Assembly (NCBI GenBank): GCA_032622095.1
Contig: CP136062.1
Span: forward strand, 39,248,918-39,312,917
Direction: 5' to 3'
Length of the DNA stretch: 64,000 bases
DNA from: Siphonodentalium dalli
Taxonomy: Eukaryota; Mollusca; Scaphopoda; Gadilida; Siphonodentaliidae
A program made the position numbers and the translations under genes. Positions 34,541 through 47,600 of this stretch are shown in pieces. The notes beneath the pieces are model-generated. The model saw only the letters and a list, made by a program, of their open reading frames with translations. It ran no database searches and was not told where the DNA came from. Numbering within the stretch: the first letter of the stretch is position 1; the number at the start of each line of letters is the position of its first letter.

Positions 34541-35935
34541 ACTAAACCGTTTAGCACAGTCCACTTCACTCATCCGATCATCACTAAACTTCATATTTAT
34601 CTTGATATTGATCTATCAGATGAGAGCTATCAAATATTTTTTTTATTTTATAGGAAAAATGGTCGCCAGCGGCCATATTGCATTTACGTTATATGTTATC
34701 GCGTCATGTCGATATCTAGTATTACTTAGAAATTTCACCTTTCCAGATTCATAATTGCTCCATTGACTGTAACAGATGGAATTATTCCCCTCTTCGGATA
34801 GAGTGTCACTGAAACTTTATTTTGTCAGACTGTCTGTATAGTCACTGATTATATATGGCAATAATCTGTAATAAGATGTAGCACTATTTTATTTTATATT
34901 TACATGCAGTGCTGTTTTTATACAACAATTCTAACCCCCCCCCCTAGATCATCATGTGATCGACCATACATCGCGCGAGGACCTGGTTGAATTAAGGGGG
35001 GTTTTTATCGATAACTTCTGTCCTCAGGCTAGATTATACTTATGACATTTAATGGCATGTTTCTAACATGGATGGTTAGATATGCGTGAGACACCACCAC
35101 TCTTCAATTCACACCAAGTTATCAGCTGTCATATTCGGATATTAGAACCCATAGCCATGATATATGGTTTATTTTGTGTATACAAGTAATATTGTTATTT
35201 TCAGTACCTTTATATACCAGTACTGTGTATAACAATGCATATACATTAATCCATGTATACATGTATATTGATTCAACGGATTCAGTGGTTTTGTCCATCA
35301 GTCTATCAAATTTGCGGGGAAAACATGGCCACAAGCAGTACACCCTGTTAAATTTCGAATTTGAATCAATTGGCGCACCCTGCAGCCAGCTTTTATTGGA
35401 GAACTTTTTCTCATGTGGATAGTTTGGGTCACCGCTAGATGTGAGCCATGTTTTGTTCTCAAGCTGTCCTTGTGAAGACATCACTGCCAGCGGTGATCTT
35501 GAATTTTACTATTTTTATGGCTAAATAATTTGGTTGATCCTACAGACGACACCCCTTATCCGATCGTCACCAGATTCCACAATGATCTTCTGGATAACCA
35601 GGGGGAGAGTAATCTAATTTTCCCGAATTTCGTTAAAAAACATTACCACAGGCAGCAATTTGGTATCTTACTGTTTGATCCTCTTTTGCGTGACTGAATT
35701 GTTTAGCAACTGTACAGTCATATCCCTCATCTGATAGTCACCACACTTTATATTGATCTTCGGGCTGACAACTAGATGGGAGCTATCGAATGCTTTGAAT
35801 TTTTTTGGAAAACATTGTCGCCAGCAGTCATCTTCTATTTTGGTTTTTATATACATGTATATCTCTTCATTCGGATAGCCAGTATTACGTAGGTACTTCA
35901 ACTTTCCGCATTCCTGTCATCATTTGAAATATAAA
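34541..35935. repeat. Degenerate ~400-bp intron repeats
   Basis: Related blocks (CATCACTAAACTTCATATTTATCTTGAT, GTCGCCAGCGGCCAT, ATCTAGTATTACTTAGAAATTTCA variants) recur about three times. They also resemble the palindrome arm near 21730-21850. The minus-strand open frame at 35122-35484 lies in such a repeat and was not recognised. Confidence 0.6.
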
Positions 35936-36095
35936 AATTTACCTGATACCATGCACCCTTCAAAATTTGTTTCGTCGTATCTATTTTAATGACCCGTATG
36001 GTAATATTGATACAGATATATTTGTCAAACATTTCTTTGTACAATATACAGGTATTTAGTTTGTAACAAAATCTAGAAATATATAATAGTAGCTG

Positions 36096-36485
36096 GTGGA
36101 CCCTACTTCGTCCGGGATGTTCCCCTCTGATTTTCGGAGAATTGCGCGATTTAACCTTGAATTGACCATTTTAAAGGTGAACGTCATGTCGGGTCACGAT
36201 TTGACCCGCCCAAAACACTCCCCGGACAAAAGTCACGACAAAAGTACCCGTCGAAATCCGCCCGGCTTTACCCGATTTGACCTTGAATTGACAATTTTGA
36301 ATGTCAAGATCAGGTCAGGGTCATAATTTGACCCACCCGAAACACTCCTTGGACAAAAGTAACAGTAGGTATTATATTTCGTTGAAATACTTCGTTTTAC
36401 CAGATTTGACCTTGAATTGATCTTTTTGAATGTCAAAGTCAGGTCGGGATCAAGATTTGACCCGTCCAAATAGTCCAGAAACATG
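36096..36485. repeat. Three tandem copies of a ~130-bp repeat
   Basis: Each unit contains GATTTGACCTTGAATTGA, then GGTC and GATTTGACCC, and ends in CCGGACAAAAGT or a diverged equivalent. The open frames rich in D/L/T across it are repeat translation. Confidence 0.8.
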
Positions 36486-36851
36486 CCTACATCAGCACGT
36501 TCGAGAACATGGTCCCACGTGAAATCGGACCCGTCAATATTGCTCCCGGGATCGAAGTAGTCCTACACACAAATTTTTAGTCGGATCGGTCAAGGTCCAG
36601 AAACATGCCTATGAGCGAGGTCAAGTTGACACGTTAAATACCAAATCCGAGTCGGATCAGTCGAGCAGTGTTAGAGTCTATAACACATACACACATGCAT
36701 TCATGCATACACACATACATACAGACAGGTGTTCCAAAATGTATAATCGATAGCTACAACAATTCTATGGTAGATAGTTCACGGCCGACCTGATGCATGC
36801 ATCTTAGTTTTCTTGTAATTATGTGGTCTGGTGATTCGAAAATTAAGTGGG
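36486..36851. repeat. Simple repeats and a solo TIR
   Basis: A CA/CATA microsatellite lies near 36680-36730. At 36828-36851 lies a solo copy of the TIR seen at both ends of the 32345-33153 element, here without a partner. Confidence 0.65.
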
Positions 36852-36903
36852 GCTTTAAATATGAAGCACGCTCGTAACTAATCAGACACCAACTGAGTAA
36901 CTG

Positions 36904-36986
36904 CATGTCTCCATACTGACCTTGATATGTAAGATTAACGGAGGAGCCATGTCTCCATACTGACCTTGATATGTAAGATTAACGGA
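36904..36986. repeat. 44-bp tandem duplication of the TSP1-B donor region
   Basis: CATGTCTCCATACTGACCTT begins at 36904 and again at 36948, and the following bases match. On the minus strand each copy carries AAG|GTCAGT. Only the exon-proximal donor (at 36964) keeps phase 1. The distal copy would add 44 nt and shift the frame. Confidence 0.85.
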
Positions 36987-37147
36987 GCCAATGCACGATA
37001 ACAGCTGGAAGTCCTCTCCGGTGCACAATCTGCCGCCGTGCATCGGCTCGGGGTTATTACAACCCCTGGTCCGCCCTTTCACTCCTCGACACCCTTCAAT
37101 TAGCACGCAAGAGTTGGAGTCAATCCAAGGCGCCCATTCTCCGTCGA
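36965..37147 (-). CDS. Thrombospondin type-1 repeat B (exon)
   Basis: The exon is 183 nt and phase 1-1, with acceptor TTTTATCAACTAG and donor AAG|GTCAGT. The translation starts DGEWAPWIDSNSC. GCRGVKGRTRGC follows, then GGRLC and LLSC, giving the WxxW and C...GRxRxC layout of a TSP1 repeat. TSP1 repeats form a three-stranded Trp/Arg ladder and mediate matrix, glycan or receptor binding. Unlike a canonical repeat it shows five cysteines, lacking the last (after LLSC comes IGSVNLTYQ). The first two cysteines are six residues apart rather than four. The spare Cys may be unpaired or pair elsewhere. NLT is a possible N-glycosylation site. It could be degenerating, or the exon may use a different donor. 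Confidence 0.75.
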
Positions 37148-37299
37148 CTAGTTGATAAAATAAATTAGAACCATCAGATATGAACCTTAATGCCCAACAT
37201 GTAGATAATGAAGGATACATATATATGCACGTGTAACTTCCCTGTATACATTTTAGAATGTTGACCACTTCACAAAAGGCACTGATTTGCGAGCCTGAT

Positions 37300-37745
37300 T
37301 ATAGCGTGTCTGTCATTTGCAGAATGAGGTCCACAGAGGGTGAATTTAGTGGTGCTAGCCCGATTTGCGGGATAGCGTCACAACATTCACCCTCTGGGGA
37401 CATTATTCTGCTTAAGCCTCATCTTCTCTGGAAAGTTTTTTTATTATCAAATTTCAATAGTAACTTCTTCACATATAGAATATATTTATTTTTTATTTTT
37501 TACTTTAGTTTCTCTATATTCCCAAATTGCCAGACGACACATTGCATAATCGAGGTTCCCAATGGTTGTACATCACAATATTCACCATTTGGGAACTTCA
37601 ATCTGAGTCTATGTCTCCCATAGTAGATGAGACATGCACAATGAGGTCCCCAAAGGGTGAATTAAGTTATGCTAGCCCGCTATGTGGGATAGCGTCACTA
37701 AGTTCACCTTATATAGACATCATTCTGCAAATGACAGGCGCACTA
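37300..37745. mobile_element. Nested foldback element
   Basis: Outer arms: CTGTCATTTGCAGAATGAGG (from 37311) against CATTCTGCAAATGACAG (37722-37738). Each arm contains its own smaller hairpin (GCTAGCCCG...CGGGATAGC with flanking AGGGTGAAT/ATTCACCCT), and a third related hairpin lies near 37540-37610. The open frames here are not genes. Confidence 0.65.
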
Positions 37746-38094
37746 AACTTGGGACAAATAAGCAGTGCACACTTTATTAAGATATATAGTATGAGTTCAT
37801 ACATGAAATATTTCCGGTGTGGAATCAGGGATGCGGCGATTCTAACAAATTATGGCACAGCGCGACTTTTAATTATGTACTGTGTGTAAATTGTATGGCG
37901 TTTATTTATACATGTATACTTAAAGCTTGAACTGCAGGTATACCTACATGTATGCGGAGTTTTGGTGGTTATGATATCTTTGTAGAGCTATATCAGTCCA
38001 ATTCACAATTACTCAAGAAGTTTACGAGGTATTCCACCATGCGACATGTCATTCTATTGATAATTGAGTACTCATTATGTATATGTATGAATAA
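37746..38094. other. Intron DNA without recognised features
   Basis: AT-rich. No exon or repeat was recognised by eye. Confidence 0.45.
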
Positions 38095-38340
38095 AGTTCA
38101 TATATTCAAAATGGCCGCCAATATGGCAACCGGAAATGGAAATAATTACGATTTTTTACTAATATATTCTATATCAGTTTCTGCTATTTGGAACTGATGG
38201 AGAATTGTGACTTTATTTTGTATTTTTTTTATATTAACTAATATTGGGACAATGAAATTAAAACTTCCTTAGGTCCTAGCCCCTTTCGATCAATCAAAAA
38301 TTTTATTTTACAGAATGCGCTATAAAAGTTTCATAGATAT
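38095..38340. repeat. Copy of the ATGGCCGCC dispersed repeat
   Basis: AAAATGGCCGCCAATATGG and the downstream block to TTTTACAGAATGCGC match the family at 24170-24560. Confidence 0.65.
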
Positions 38341-38381
38341 AACACTGTTAGTCTGTTATAGAGGTAGAAGGAGCCAGCCGT

Positions 38382-38493
38382 GAGGCGGACGTGCACACTA
38401 AAGGCGGTTCTAATGTAAGTGTGGTACCTGGACACGTGAGGCGGATGTGCATACTAAAGGCGGTTCGAATGTAAGTGTAGTACCTGGACACGC
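38382..38493. repeat. 56-bp tandem duplication of the TSP1-A donor region
   Basis: GAGGCGGACGTGCACACTAA starts at 38382, and a near-identical copy starts at 38438. Each contains the minus-strand CGTGTCCAG|GTAC donor, so a decoy donor lies 56 nt into the intron. Confidence 0.85.
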
Positions 38494-38651
38494 TGTTTGT
38501 TCGCATAGCGCCACATCTGTGTTGGAATCGGGGCATGTTTTCCCGCCGGTTGCCGGAGTCGGATGAGTGCACGTTCTGGTTCGTGTCTGTCTCCCTAAGC
38601 CGCACGTTGTACTGCAACCACCGTCGTTCCACTGAGACCAACCACCATCAA
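38484..38651 (-). CDS. Thrombospondin type-1 repeat A (exon)
   Basis: The exon is 168 nt (56 codons) and phase 1-1, with acceptor GTTAATTTACAG and donor CCAG|GTACTA. It encodes a textbook TSP1 repeat: DGGWSQWNDGGCSTTCG, GRQTRTRTC, GGKTC, DVALCEQTACPG. It has WSQW for C-mannosylation and the Trp/Arg ladder, and all six cysteines in group-1 order. CSTTCG is the usual O-fucosylation and receptor-binding strand. Phase 1-1 symmetry allows exon duplication or skipping without a frameshift. The acceptor and the first ~19 coding bases are the same sequence as the 47-bp satellite monomer that begins immediately upstream. An upstream phase-1 exon must exist, beyond the right edge of the window. Confidence 0.92.
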
Positions 38652-41600
38652 CTGTAAATTAACATGAACCGCAATGAAATGAGACCAACCACCATCAACT
38701 GTAAATTGACACGAACCGCAATGAAATGAGACCAAGCACCATAAACTGTAAATTAACATGAACCGCAATTAAATGAGACCAACCACCATCAACTGTAAAT
38801 TAACACGAACCGCAATGAAATGAGACCAACCATCACCAACTGTAAATTAACACGAACCGCAATTAAATGAGACCAACCACCATCAACTGTAATTAACATG
38901 AACCGCAATTAAATGAGACCAACCATCACCAACTGTAAATTAACACGAACCGCAATGAAATGACACCAACCACCATCAACTGTAATTAACATGAACCGCA
39001 ATTTAATGAGACCAACCACCATCAACTGTAAATTAACACGAACCGCAATTAAATGAAACCAACCACCATCAACTGTAATTAACATGAACCGCAATTTAAT
39101 GAGACCAACCACCATCAACTGTAAATTAACACGAACCGCAATAAAATGAGACCAACCACCATAAACTGTAAATTAACACGAACCGCAATAAAATGAGACA
39201 AACCACCATAAACTGTAAATTAACACGAACCGCAATTTAATGAAACCAACCACCATCAACTGTAAATTAACATGAACCGCAATTAAATGAGACCAACCAC
39301 CATCAACTGTAAATTAACATGAACAGCAATGAAATGAGACCAACCACCATCAACTGTAAATTAACAAGAACCGCAATTAAATGAGACCAACCACCATCAA
39401 CTGTAAATTAACATGAACCGCAATGAAATGAGACCAACCACCATCAACTGTAAATTAATATGAACCGCAATGAAATGAGACCAACCACCATCAACTGTAA
39501 ATTAACACGAACCGCAATGAAATGAGACCAACCACCATCAACTGTAAATTAACATGAACCGCAATGAAATGAGACCAACCACCATAAACTGTAAATTAAC
39601 ACGAACCGCAATTTAATGAGACCAACCACCATCAACTGTAAATTAACATGAACCGCAATTAAATGAGACCAACCACCATCAACTGTAAATTAACATGAAC
39701 AGCAATGAAATGAGACCAACCACCATCAACTGTAAATTAACATGAACCGCAATTAAATGAGACCAACCACCATCAACTGTAAATTAACATGAACCGCAAT
39801 GAAATGAGACCAACCACCATCAACTGTAAATTAATATGAACCGCAATGAAATGAGACCAACCACCATAAACTGTAAATTAACACGAACCGCAATTTAATG
39901 AGACCAACCACCATCAACTGTAAATAATCATGAACCGCAATTAAATGAGACCAACCACCATCAACTGTAAATTAACATGAACAGCAATGAAATGAGACCA
40001 ACCACCATCAACTGTAAATTAACATGAACCGCAATTAAATGAGACCAACCACCATCAACTGTAAATTAACATGAACCGCAATGAAATGAGACCAACCACC
40101 ATCAACTGTAAATTAATATGAACCGCAATGAAATGAGACCAACCACCATCAACTGTAAATTAACACGAACCGCAATGAAATGAGACCAACCACCATCAAC
40201 TGTAAATTAACATGAACCGCAATGAAATGAGACCAACCACCATCAACTGTAAATTAACACGAACCGCAATGAAATGAGACCAACCACCATCAACTGTAAA
40301 TTAACATGAACCGCAATGAAATGAGACCAACCACCATAAACTGTCAATTAACATGAACCGCAATTAAATGAGACCAACCACCATCAACTGTAAATTAACA
40401 CGAACCGCAATTAAATGAGACCAACCACCATCAACTGTAAATTAACACGAACCGCAATTAAATGAGACCTACCACCATCAACTGTAAATTAACATGAACC
40501 GCAATGAAATGAGACCAACCACCATCAACTGTAAATTAACACGAACGCAATGAAATGACTCCAACCACCATCAACTGTAAATTAACATGAACCGCAATTA
40601 AGTGAGACCAACCACCATCAACTGTAAATTAACATGAACCGCAATTAAATGAGACCAACCACCATCAACTGTAAATTAGCATGAACAGCAATTAAATGAG
40701 ACCAACCACCATCAACTGTAAATTAACATGAACCGCAATTAAATGAGACCAACCACCATCAACTGTAAATTAACATGAACCGCAATGAAATGAGACCAAC
40801 CACCATCAACTGTAAATTAACATGAACCGCAATTAAATGAGACCAACCACCATCAACTGTAAATTAACACGAACCGCAATTAAATGAGACCAACCACCAT
40901 CAACTGTAAATTAACATGAACCGCAATTAAATGAGACCAACCACCATAAACTGTAAATTAACATGAACCGCAATTAAATGAGACCAATCACCATCAACTG
41001 TAAATTAACACGAACCGCAATTAAATGAGACCAACCACCATTAACTGTAAATTAATATGAACAGCAATGAAATGAGACCAACCACCATCAACTGTAAATT
41101 AATATGAACCGCAATTAAATGAGACCAACCACCATCAACTGTAAATTAACACGAACCGCAATTAAATGAGACCAACCACCATCAACTGTAAATTAACATG
41201 AACCGCAATTAAATGAGACCAACCACCATCAACTGTAAATTAACACGAACCGCAATTTAATGAGACCAATCACCATAAACTGTAAATTATCATGAACCGC
41301 AATGAAATGAGACCAACCACCATCAACTGTAAATTAACATGAACCGCAATTAAATGAGACCAACCACCATCAACTGTAAATTAACACGAACCGCAATTAA
41401 ATGAGACCAACCACCATCAACTGTAAATTAACATGAACCGCAATTAAATGAGACCAACCACCATCAACTGTAAATTAACACGAACCGCAATTAAATGAGA
41501 CCAACCACCATCAACTGTAAATTAACATGAACCGCAATTAAATGAGACCAACCACCATCAACTGTAAATTAACACGAACCGCAATTAAATGAGACCAACC

Positions 41601-44600
41601 ACCATCAACTGTAAATTAACATGAACCGCAATTAAATGAGACCAACCACCATCAACTGTAAATTAACACGAACCGCAATTAAATGAGACCAACCACCATT
41701 AACTGTAAATTAACACGAACCGCAATTAAATGAGACCAACCACCATCAACTGTAAATTAACATGAACCGCAATTAAATGAGACCAACCACCATCAACTGT
41801 AAATTAACACGAACCGCAATTAAATGAGACCAACCACCATTAACTGTAAATTAACACGAACCGCAATTAAATGAGACCAACCACCATCAACTGTAAATTA
41901 ACACGAACCGCAATTAAATGAGACCAATCACCATCAACTGTAAATTAACATGAACCGCAATTAAATGAGACCAACCACCATCAACTGTAAATTAACATGA
42001 ACCGCAATTAAATGAGACCAACCACCATCAACTGTAAATTAACATGAACCGCAAATAAATGAGACCAACCACCATAAACTGTAAATTAACATGAACCGCA
42101 ATTAAATGAGATCAACCACCATCAACTGTAAATTAACCCGAACCGCAATGAAATGAGACCAACCACCATCAACTGTAAATTAACATGAACCGCAATTAAA
42201 TGAGACCAACCACCATCAACTGTAAATTAACATAAACCGCAATGAAATGAGACCAACCACCATAAACTGTCAATTAACATGAACCGCAATTAAGTGAGAC
42301 CAACCACCATCAACTGTAAATTAACATGAACCGCAATTAAATGAGACCAACCACCATCAACTGTAAATTAACACGAACCGCAATTAAATGAGACCAACCA
42401 CCATCAACTGTAAAATACATGAACCGCAATTAAATGAGACCAACCACCATAAACTGTCAATTAACATGAACCGCAATTAAGTGAGACCAACCACCATCAA
42501 CTGTAAATTAACACGAACCGCAATTAAATGAGACCAACCACCATCAACTGTAAATTAACATGAACCGCAATGAAATGAGACCAACCACCATAAACTGTCA
42601 ATTAACATGAACCGCAATTAAGTGAGACCAACCACCATCAACAGTAAATTAACATGAACCGCAATTAAATGAGACCAACCACCATCAACTGTAAATTAAC
42701 ACGAACCGCAATTAAATGAGACCAACCACCATCAACTGTAAACTAACATGAACCGCAATTAAGTGAGTCCAACCACCATCAACTGTAAATTAACATGAAC
42801 CGCAATTAAATGAGACCAACCACCATCAACTGTAAATTAACACGAACCGCAATGAAATGAGACCAACCACCATCAACTGTAAATTAACACGAACCGCAAT
42901 GAAATGAGACCAACCACCATCAACTGTAAATTAACATGAACAGCAATGAAATGAGATCAACTACCATCAACTGTAAATTAACATGAACCGCAATTAAATG
43001 AGACCAACCACCATCAACTGTAAATTAACATGAACCGCAATTAAATGAGACCAACCATCACCAACTGTAAATTAACATGAACCGCAATGAAATGAGACCA
43101 ACCACCATCAACTGTAAATTAACATGAACCGCAATGAAATGAGACCAACCACCATAAACTGTCAATTAACATGAACCGCAATTAAATGAGACCAACCATC
43201 ACCAACTGTAAATTAACATGAACCGCAATGAAATGAGACCAACCACCATCAACTGTAAATTAACATGAACCGCAATTAAATGAGACCAACCACCATCAAC
43301 TGTAAATTAACATGAACCGCAATGAAATGAGACCAACCACCATAAACTGTCAATTAACATGAACCGCAATTAAATGAGACCAACCACCATCAACTGTAAA
43401 TTAACATGAACCGCAATGAAATGAGACCAACCACCATCAACTGTAAATTAACACGAACCATAAAGAAATGAGATCAACCACCATCAACTGTAAATTAACA
43501 TGAACCGCAATTAAATGAGACCAACCACCATAAACTGTAAATTAACATGAACAGCAATTAAATGAGACCAACCACCATCAGTGTAAATTAACATGAACCG
43601 CAATTAAGTGAGACCAACCACCATAAACTGTAAATTAACATGAACCGCAATTAAATGAGACCAACCACCATCAACTGTAAATTAACATGAACCGCAATTA
43701 AATGAGACCAACCACCATCAACTGTAAATTAACATGAACCGCAATTAAATGAGACCAACCACCATCAACTGTAAATTAACATGAACCGCAATTAAATGAG
43801 ACCAACCACCATCAACTGTAAATTAACATGAACAGCAATTAAATGAGACCAACCACCATCAGCTGTAAATTAACATGAACCGCAATTAAATGAGACCAAC
43901 CACCATAAACTGTAAATTAACATGAACCGCAATTAAATGAGACCAACCACCATCAACTGTAAATTAACATGAACCGCAATTAAATGAGACCAACCACCAT
44001 CAACTGTAAATTAACATGAACCGCAATTAAATGAGACCAACCACCATCAACTGTAAATTAACACGAACCGCAATTAAATGAGACCAACCACCATCAACTG
44101 TAAATTAACAGGAACAGCAATTAAATGAGACCAACCACCATCAACTGTAAATTAACATGAACCGCAATTAAATGAGACCAACCACCATTAACTGTAAATT
44201 AACATGAACCGCAATTAAATGAGACCAACCACCATTAACTGTAAATTAACATTAACCGCAATTAAATGAGACCAACCACCATAAACTGTAATTTAACATG
44301 AACCGCAATTAAATGAGACCAACCACCATTAACTGTAAATTAACATGAACCGCAATTAAATGAGACCAACCACCATAAACTGTAAATTAACACGAACCGC
44401 AATTAAATGAGACCAACCACCATTAACTGTAAATTAACATGAACCGCAATTAAATGAGACCAACCACCATAAACTGTAAATTAACATGAACCGCAATTAA
44501 ATGAGACCAACCACCATTAACTGTAAATTAACATGAATCGCAATTAAGTGAGACCAACCACCATCAACTGTAAATTAACATGAACCGCAATTAAATGAGA

Positions 44601-47600
44601 CCAACCACCATCAACTGTAAATTAACACGAACCGCAATAAAATGAGACCAACCACCATCAACTGTAAATTAACACGAACAGCAATGAAATGAGACCAACC
44701 ACCATCAACTGTAAATTAACACGAACCGCAATGAAATGAGACCAACCACCATCAACTGTAAATTAACATGAACCGCAATGAAATGAGACCAACCACCATA
44801 AACTGTCAATTAACATGAACCGCAATTAAATGAGACCAACCACCATCAACTGTAAATTAACATGAACCGCAATTAAATGAGACCAACCACCATCAACTGT
44901 AAATTAACATGAACCGCAATTAAATGAGACCAACCACCATCAACTGTAAATTAACACGAACCGCAATGAAATGAGACCAACCACCATCAACTGTAAATTA
45001 ACATGGACCGCAATTAAATGAGACCAACCACCATCAACTGTAAATTATCATGAACCGCGATGAAATGAGACCAACCACCATCAACTGTAAATTAACATGA
45101 ACCGCAATTAAATGAGACCAACCACCATAAACTGTCAATTAACATGAACCGCAATTAAATGAGACCAACCACCATCAACTGTAAATTAACATGAACCGCA
45201 ATTAAATGAGACCAACCACCATCAACTGTAAATTAACATCAACCGCAATTAAATGAGACCAACCACCATCAACTGTAAATTAACATGAACCGCAATGAAA
45301 TGAGACCAACCACCATCAACTGTAAATTAACACGAACCATAAAGAAATGAGATCAACCACCATCAACTGTAAATTAACATGAACCGCAATTAAATGAGAC
45401 CAACCACCATAAACTGTAAATTAACATGAACAGCAATTAAATGAGACCAACCACCATCAGTGTAAATTAACATGAACCGCAATTAAATGAGACCAACCAC
45501 CATAAACTGTAAATTAACATGAACCGCAATTAAATGAGACCAACCACCATCAACTGTAAATTAACATGAACCGCAATTAAATGAGACCAACCACCATCAA
45601 CTGTAAATTAACATGAAGCGCAATTAAATGAGACCAACCACCATCAACTGTAAATTAACATGAACCGCAATTAAATGAGACCAACCACCATCAACTGTAA
45701 ATTAACATGAACAGCAATTAAATGAGACCAACCACCATCAGCTGTAAATTAACATGAACCGCAATTAAATGAGACCAACCACCATAAACTGTAAATTAAC
45801 ATGAACCGCAATTAAATGAGACCAACCACCATCAACTGTAAATTAACATGAACCGCAATTAAATGAGACCAACCACCATCAACTGTAAATTAACATGAAC
45901 CGCAATTAAATGAGACCAACCACCATCAACTGTAAATTAACACGAACCGCAATTAAATGAGACCAACCACCATCAACTGTAAATTAACAGGAACAGCAAT
46001 TAAATGAGACCAACCACCATCAACTGTAAATTAACACGAACCGCAATTAAATGAGACCAACCACCATCAACTGTAAATTAACATGAACCGCAATTAAATG
46101 AGACCAACCACCATTAACTGTAAATTAACATGAACCGCAATTAAATGAGACCAACCACCATTAACTGTAAATTAACATTAACCGCAATTAAATGAGACCA
46201 ACCACCATAAACTGTAATTTAACATGAACCGCAATTAAATGAGACCAACCACCATTAACTGTAAATTAACATGAACCGCAATTAAATGAGACCAACCACC
46301 ATAAACTGTAAATTAACACGAACCGCAATTAAATGAGACCAACCACCATTAACTGTAAATTAACATGAACCGCAATTAAATGAGACCAACCACCATAAAC
46401 TATAAATTAACATGAACCGCAATTAAATGAGACCAACCACCATTAACTGTAAATTAACATGAATCGCAATTAAGTGAGACCAACCACCATCAACTGTAAA
46501 TTAACATGAACCGCAATTAAATGAGACCAACCACCATCAACTGTAAATTAACACGAACCGCAATAAAATGAGACCAACCACCATCAACTGTAAATTAACA
46601 CGAACAGCAATGAAATGAGACCAACCACCATCAACTGTAAATTAACACGAACCGCAATGAAATGAGACCAACCACCATCAACTGTAAATTAACATGAACC
46701 GCAATGAAATGAGACCAACCACCATAAACTGTCAATTAACATGAACCGCAATTAAATGAGACCAACCACCATCAACTGTAAATTAACATGAACCGCAATT
46801 AAATGAGACCAACCACCATCAACTGTAAATTAACATGAACCGCAATTAAATGAGACCAACCACCATCAACTGTAAATTAACACGAACCGCAATGAAATGA
46901 GACCAACCACCATCAACTGTAAATTAACATGGACCGCAATTAAATGAGACCAACCACCATCAACTGTAAATTATCATGAACCGCAATGAAATGAGACCAA
47001 CCACCATCAACTGTAAATTAACATGAACCGCAATTAAATGAGACCAACCACCATAAACTGTCAATTAACATGAACCACAATTAAATGAGACCAACCACCA
47101 TCAACTGTAAATTAACATGAACCGCAATTAAATGAGACCAACCACCATCAACTGTAAATTAACATCAACCGCAATTAAATGAGACCAACCACCATCAACT
47201 GTAAATTAACATGAACCGCAATTAAATGAGACCAACCACCATCAACTGTAAATTAATATGAACCGCAATGAAATGAGACCAACCACCATCAACTGTAAAT
47301 TAACATGAACCGCAATTAAATGAGACCAACCACCATCAACTGTAAATTAACATGAACAGCAATTAAATGAGACCAACCACCATCAGCTGTAAATTAACAT
47401 GAACCGCAATTAAATGAGACCAACCACCATAAACTGTAAATTAACATGAACCGCAATAAAATGAGACCAACCACCATAAACTGTAAATTAACATGAACAG
47501 CAATTAAATGAGACCAACCACCATCAACTGTAAATTAACATGAACCGCAATTAAATGAGACCAACCACCATAAACTGTAAATTAACATAAACAGCAATTA

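Larger units (their letters stand above)
4012..38651 (-). other. TSP1-TSP1-C-type lectin gene (3' part), four exons
   Basis: Gene-level entry. Exons at 38651-38484, 37147-36965, 30089-29916 and 4226-4012 all join in phase 1. Each has a plausible acceptor, and each non-terminal exon has a GT donor. The product ends as TSP1-TSP1-CTLD-stop. This modular, phase-1-symmetric design is typical of extracellular animal proteins. TSP1 repeats bind glycans or matrix proteins, and CTLDs bind carbohydrate or protein ligands, often in invertebrate immunity or adhesion. That function is family knowledge, not shown here. Introns from 5' to 3' are about 1.3, 6.9 and 25.7 kb. The 5' end and any signal peptide are outside the window, upstream of the satellite. 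Adjacent single exons could belong to different transcripts, but the phase match and the two complementary CTLD halves argue against that. Confidence 0.75.

Noticed and set aside
36921-37147. Longer TSP1-B exon using the distal duplicated donor
   Set aside because: It adds 44 nt and destroys the phase match to the CTLD exon.
38909-39118. 69-codon minus-strand open frame repeating V-D-G-G-W
   Set aside because: 47 bp is not a multiple of three, so the frame rotates through three readings every 141 bp. It is satellite translation.
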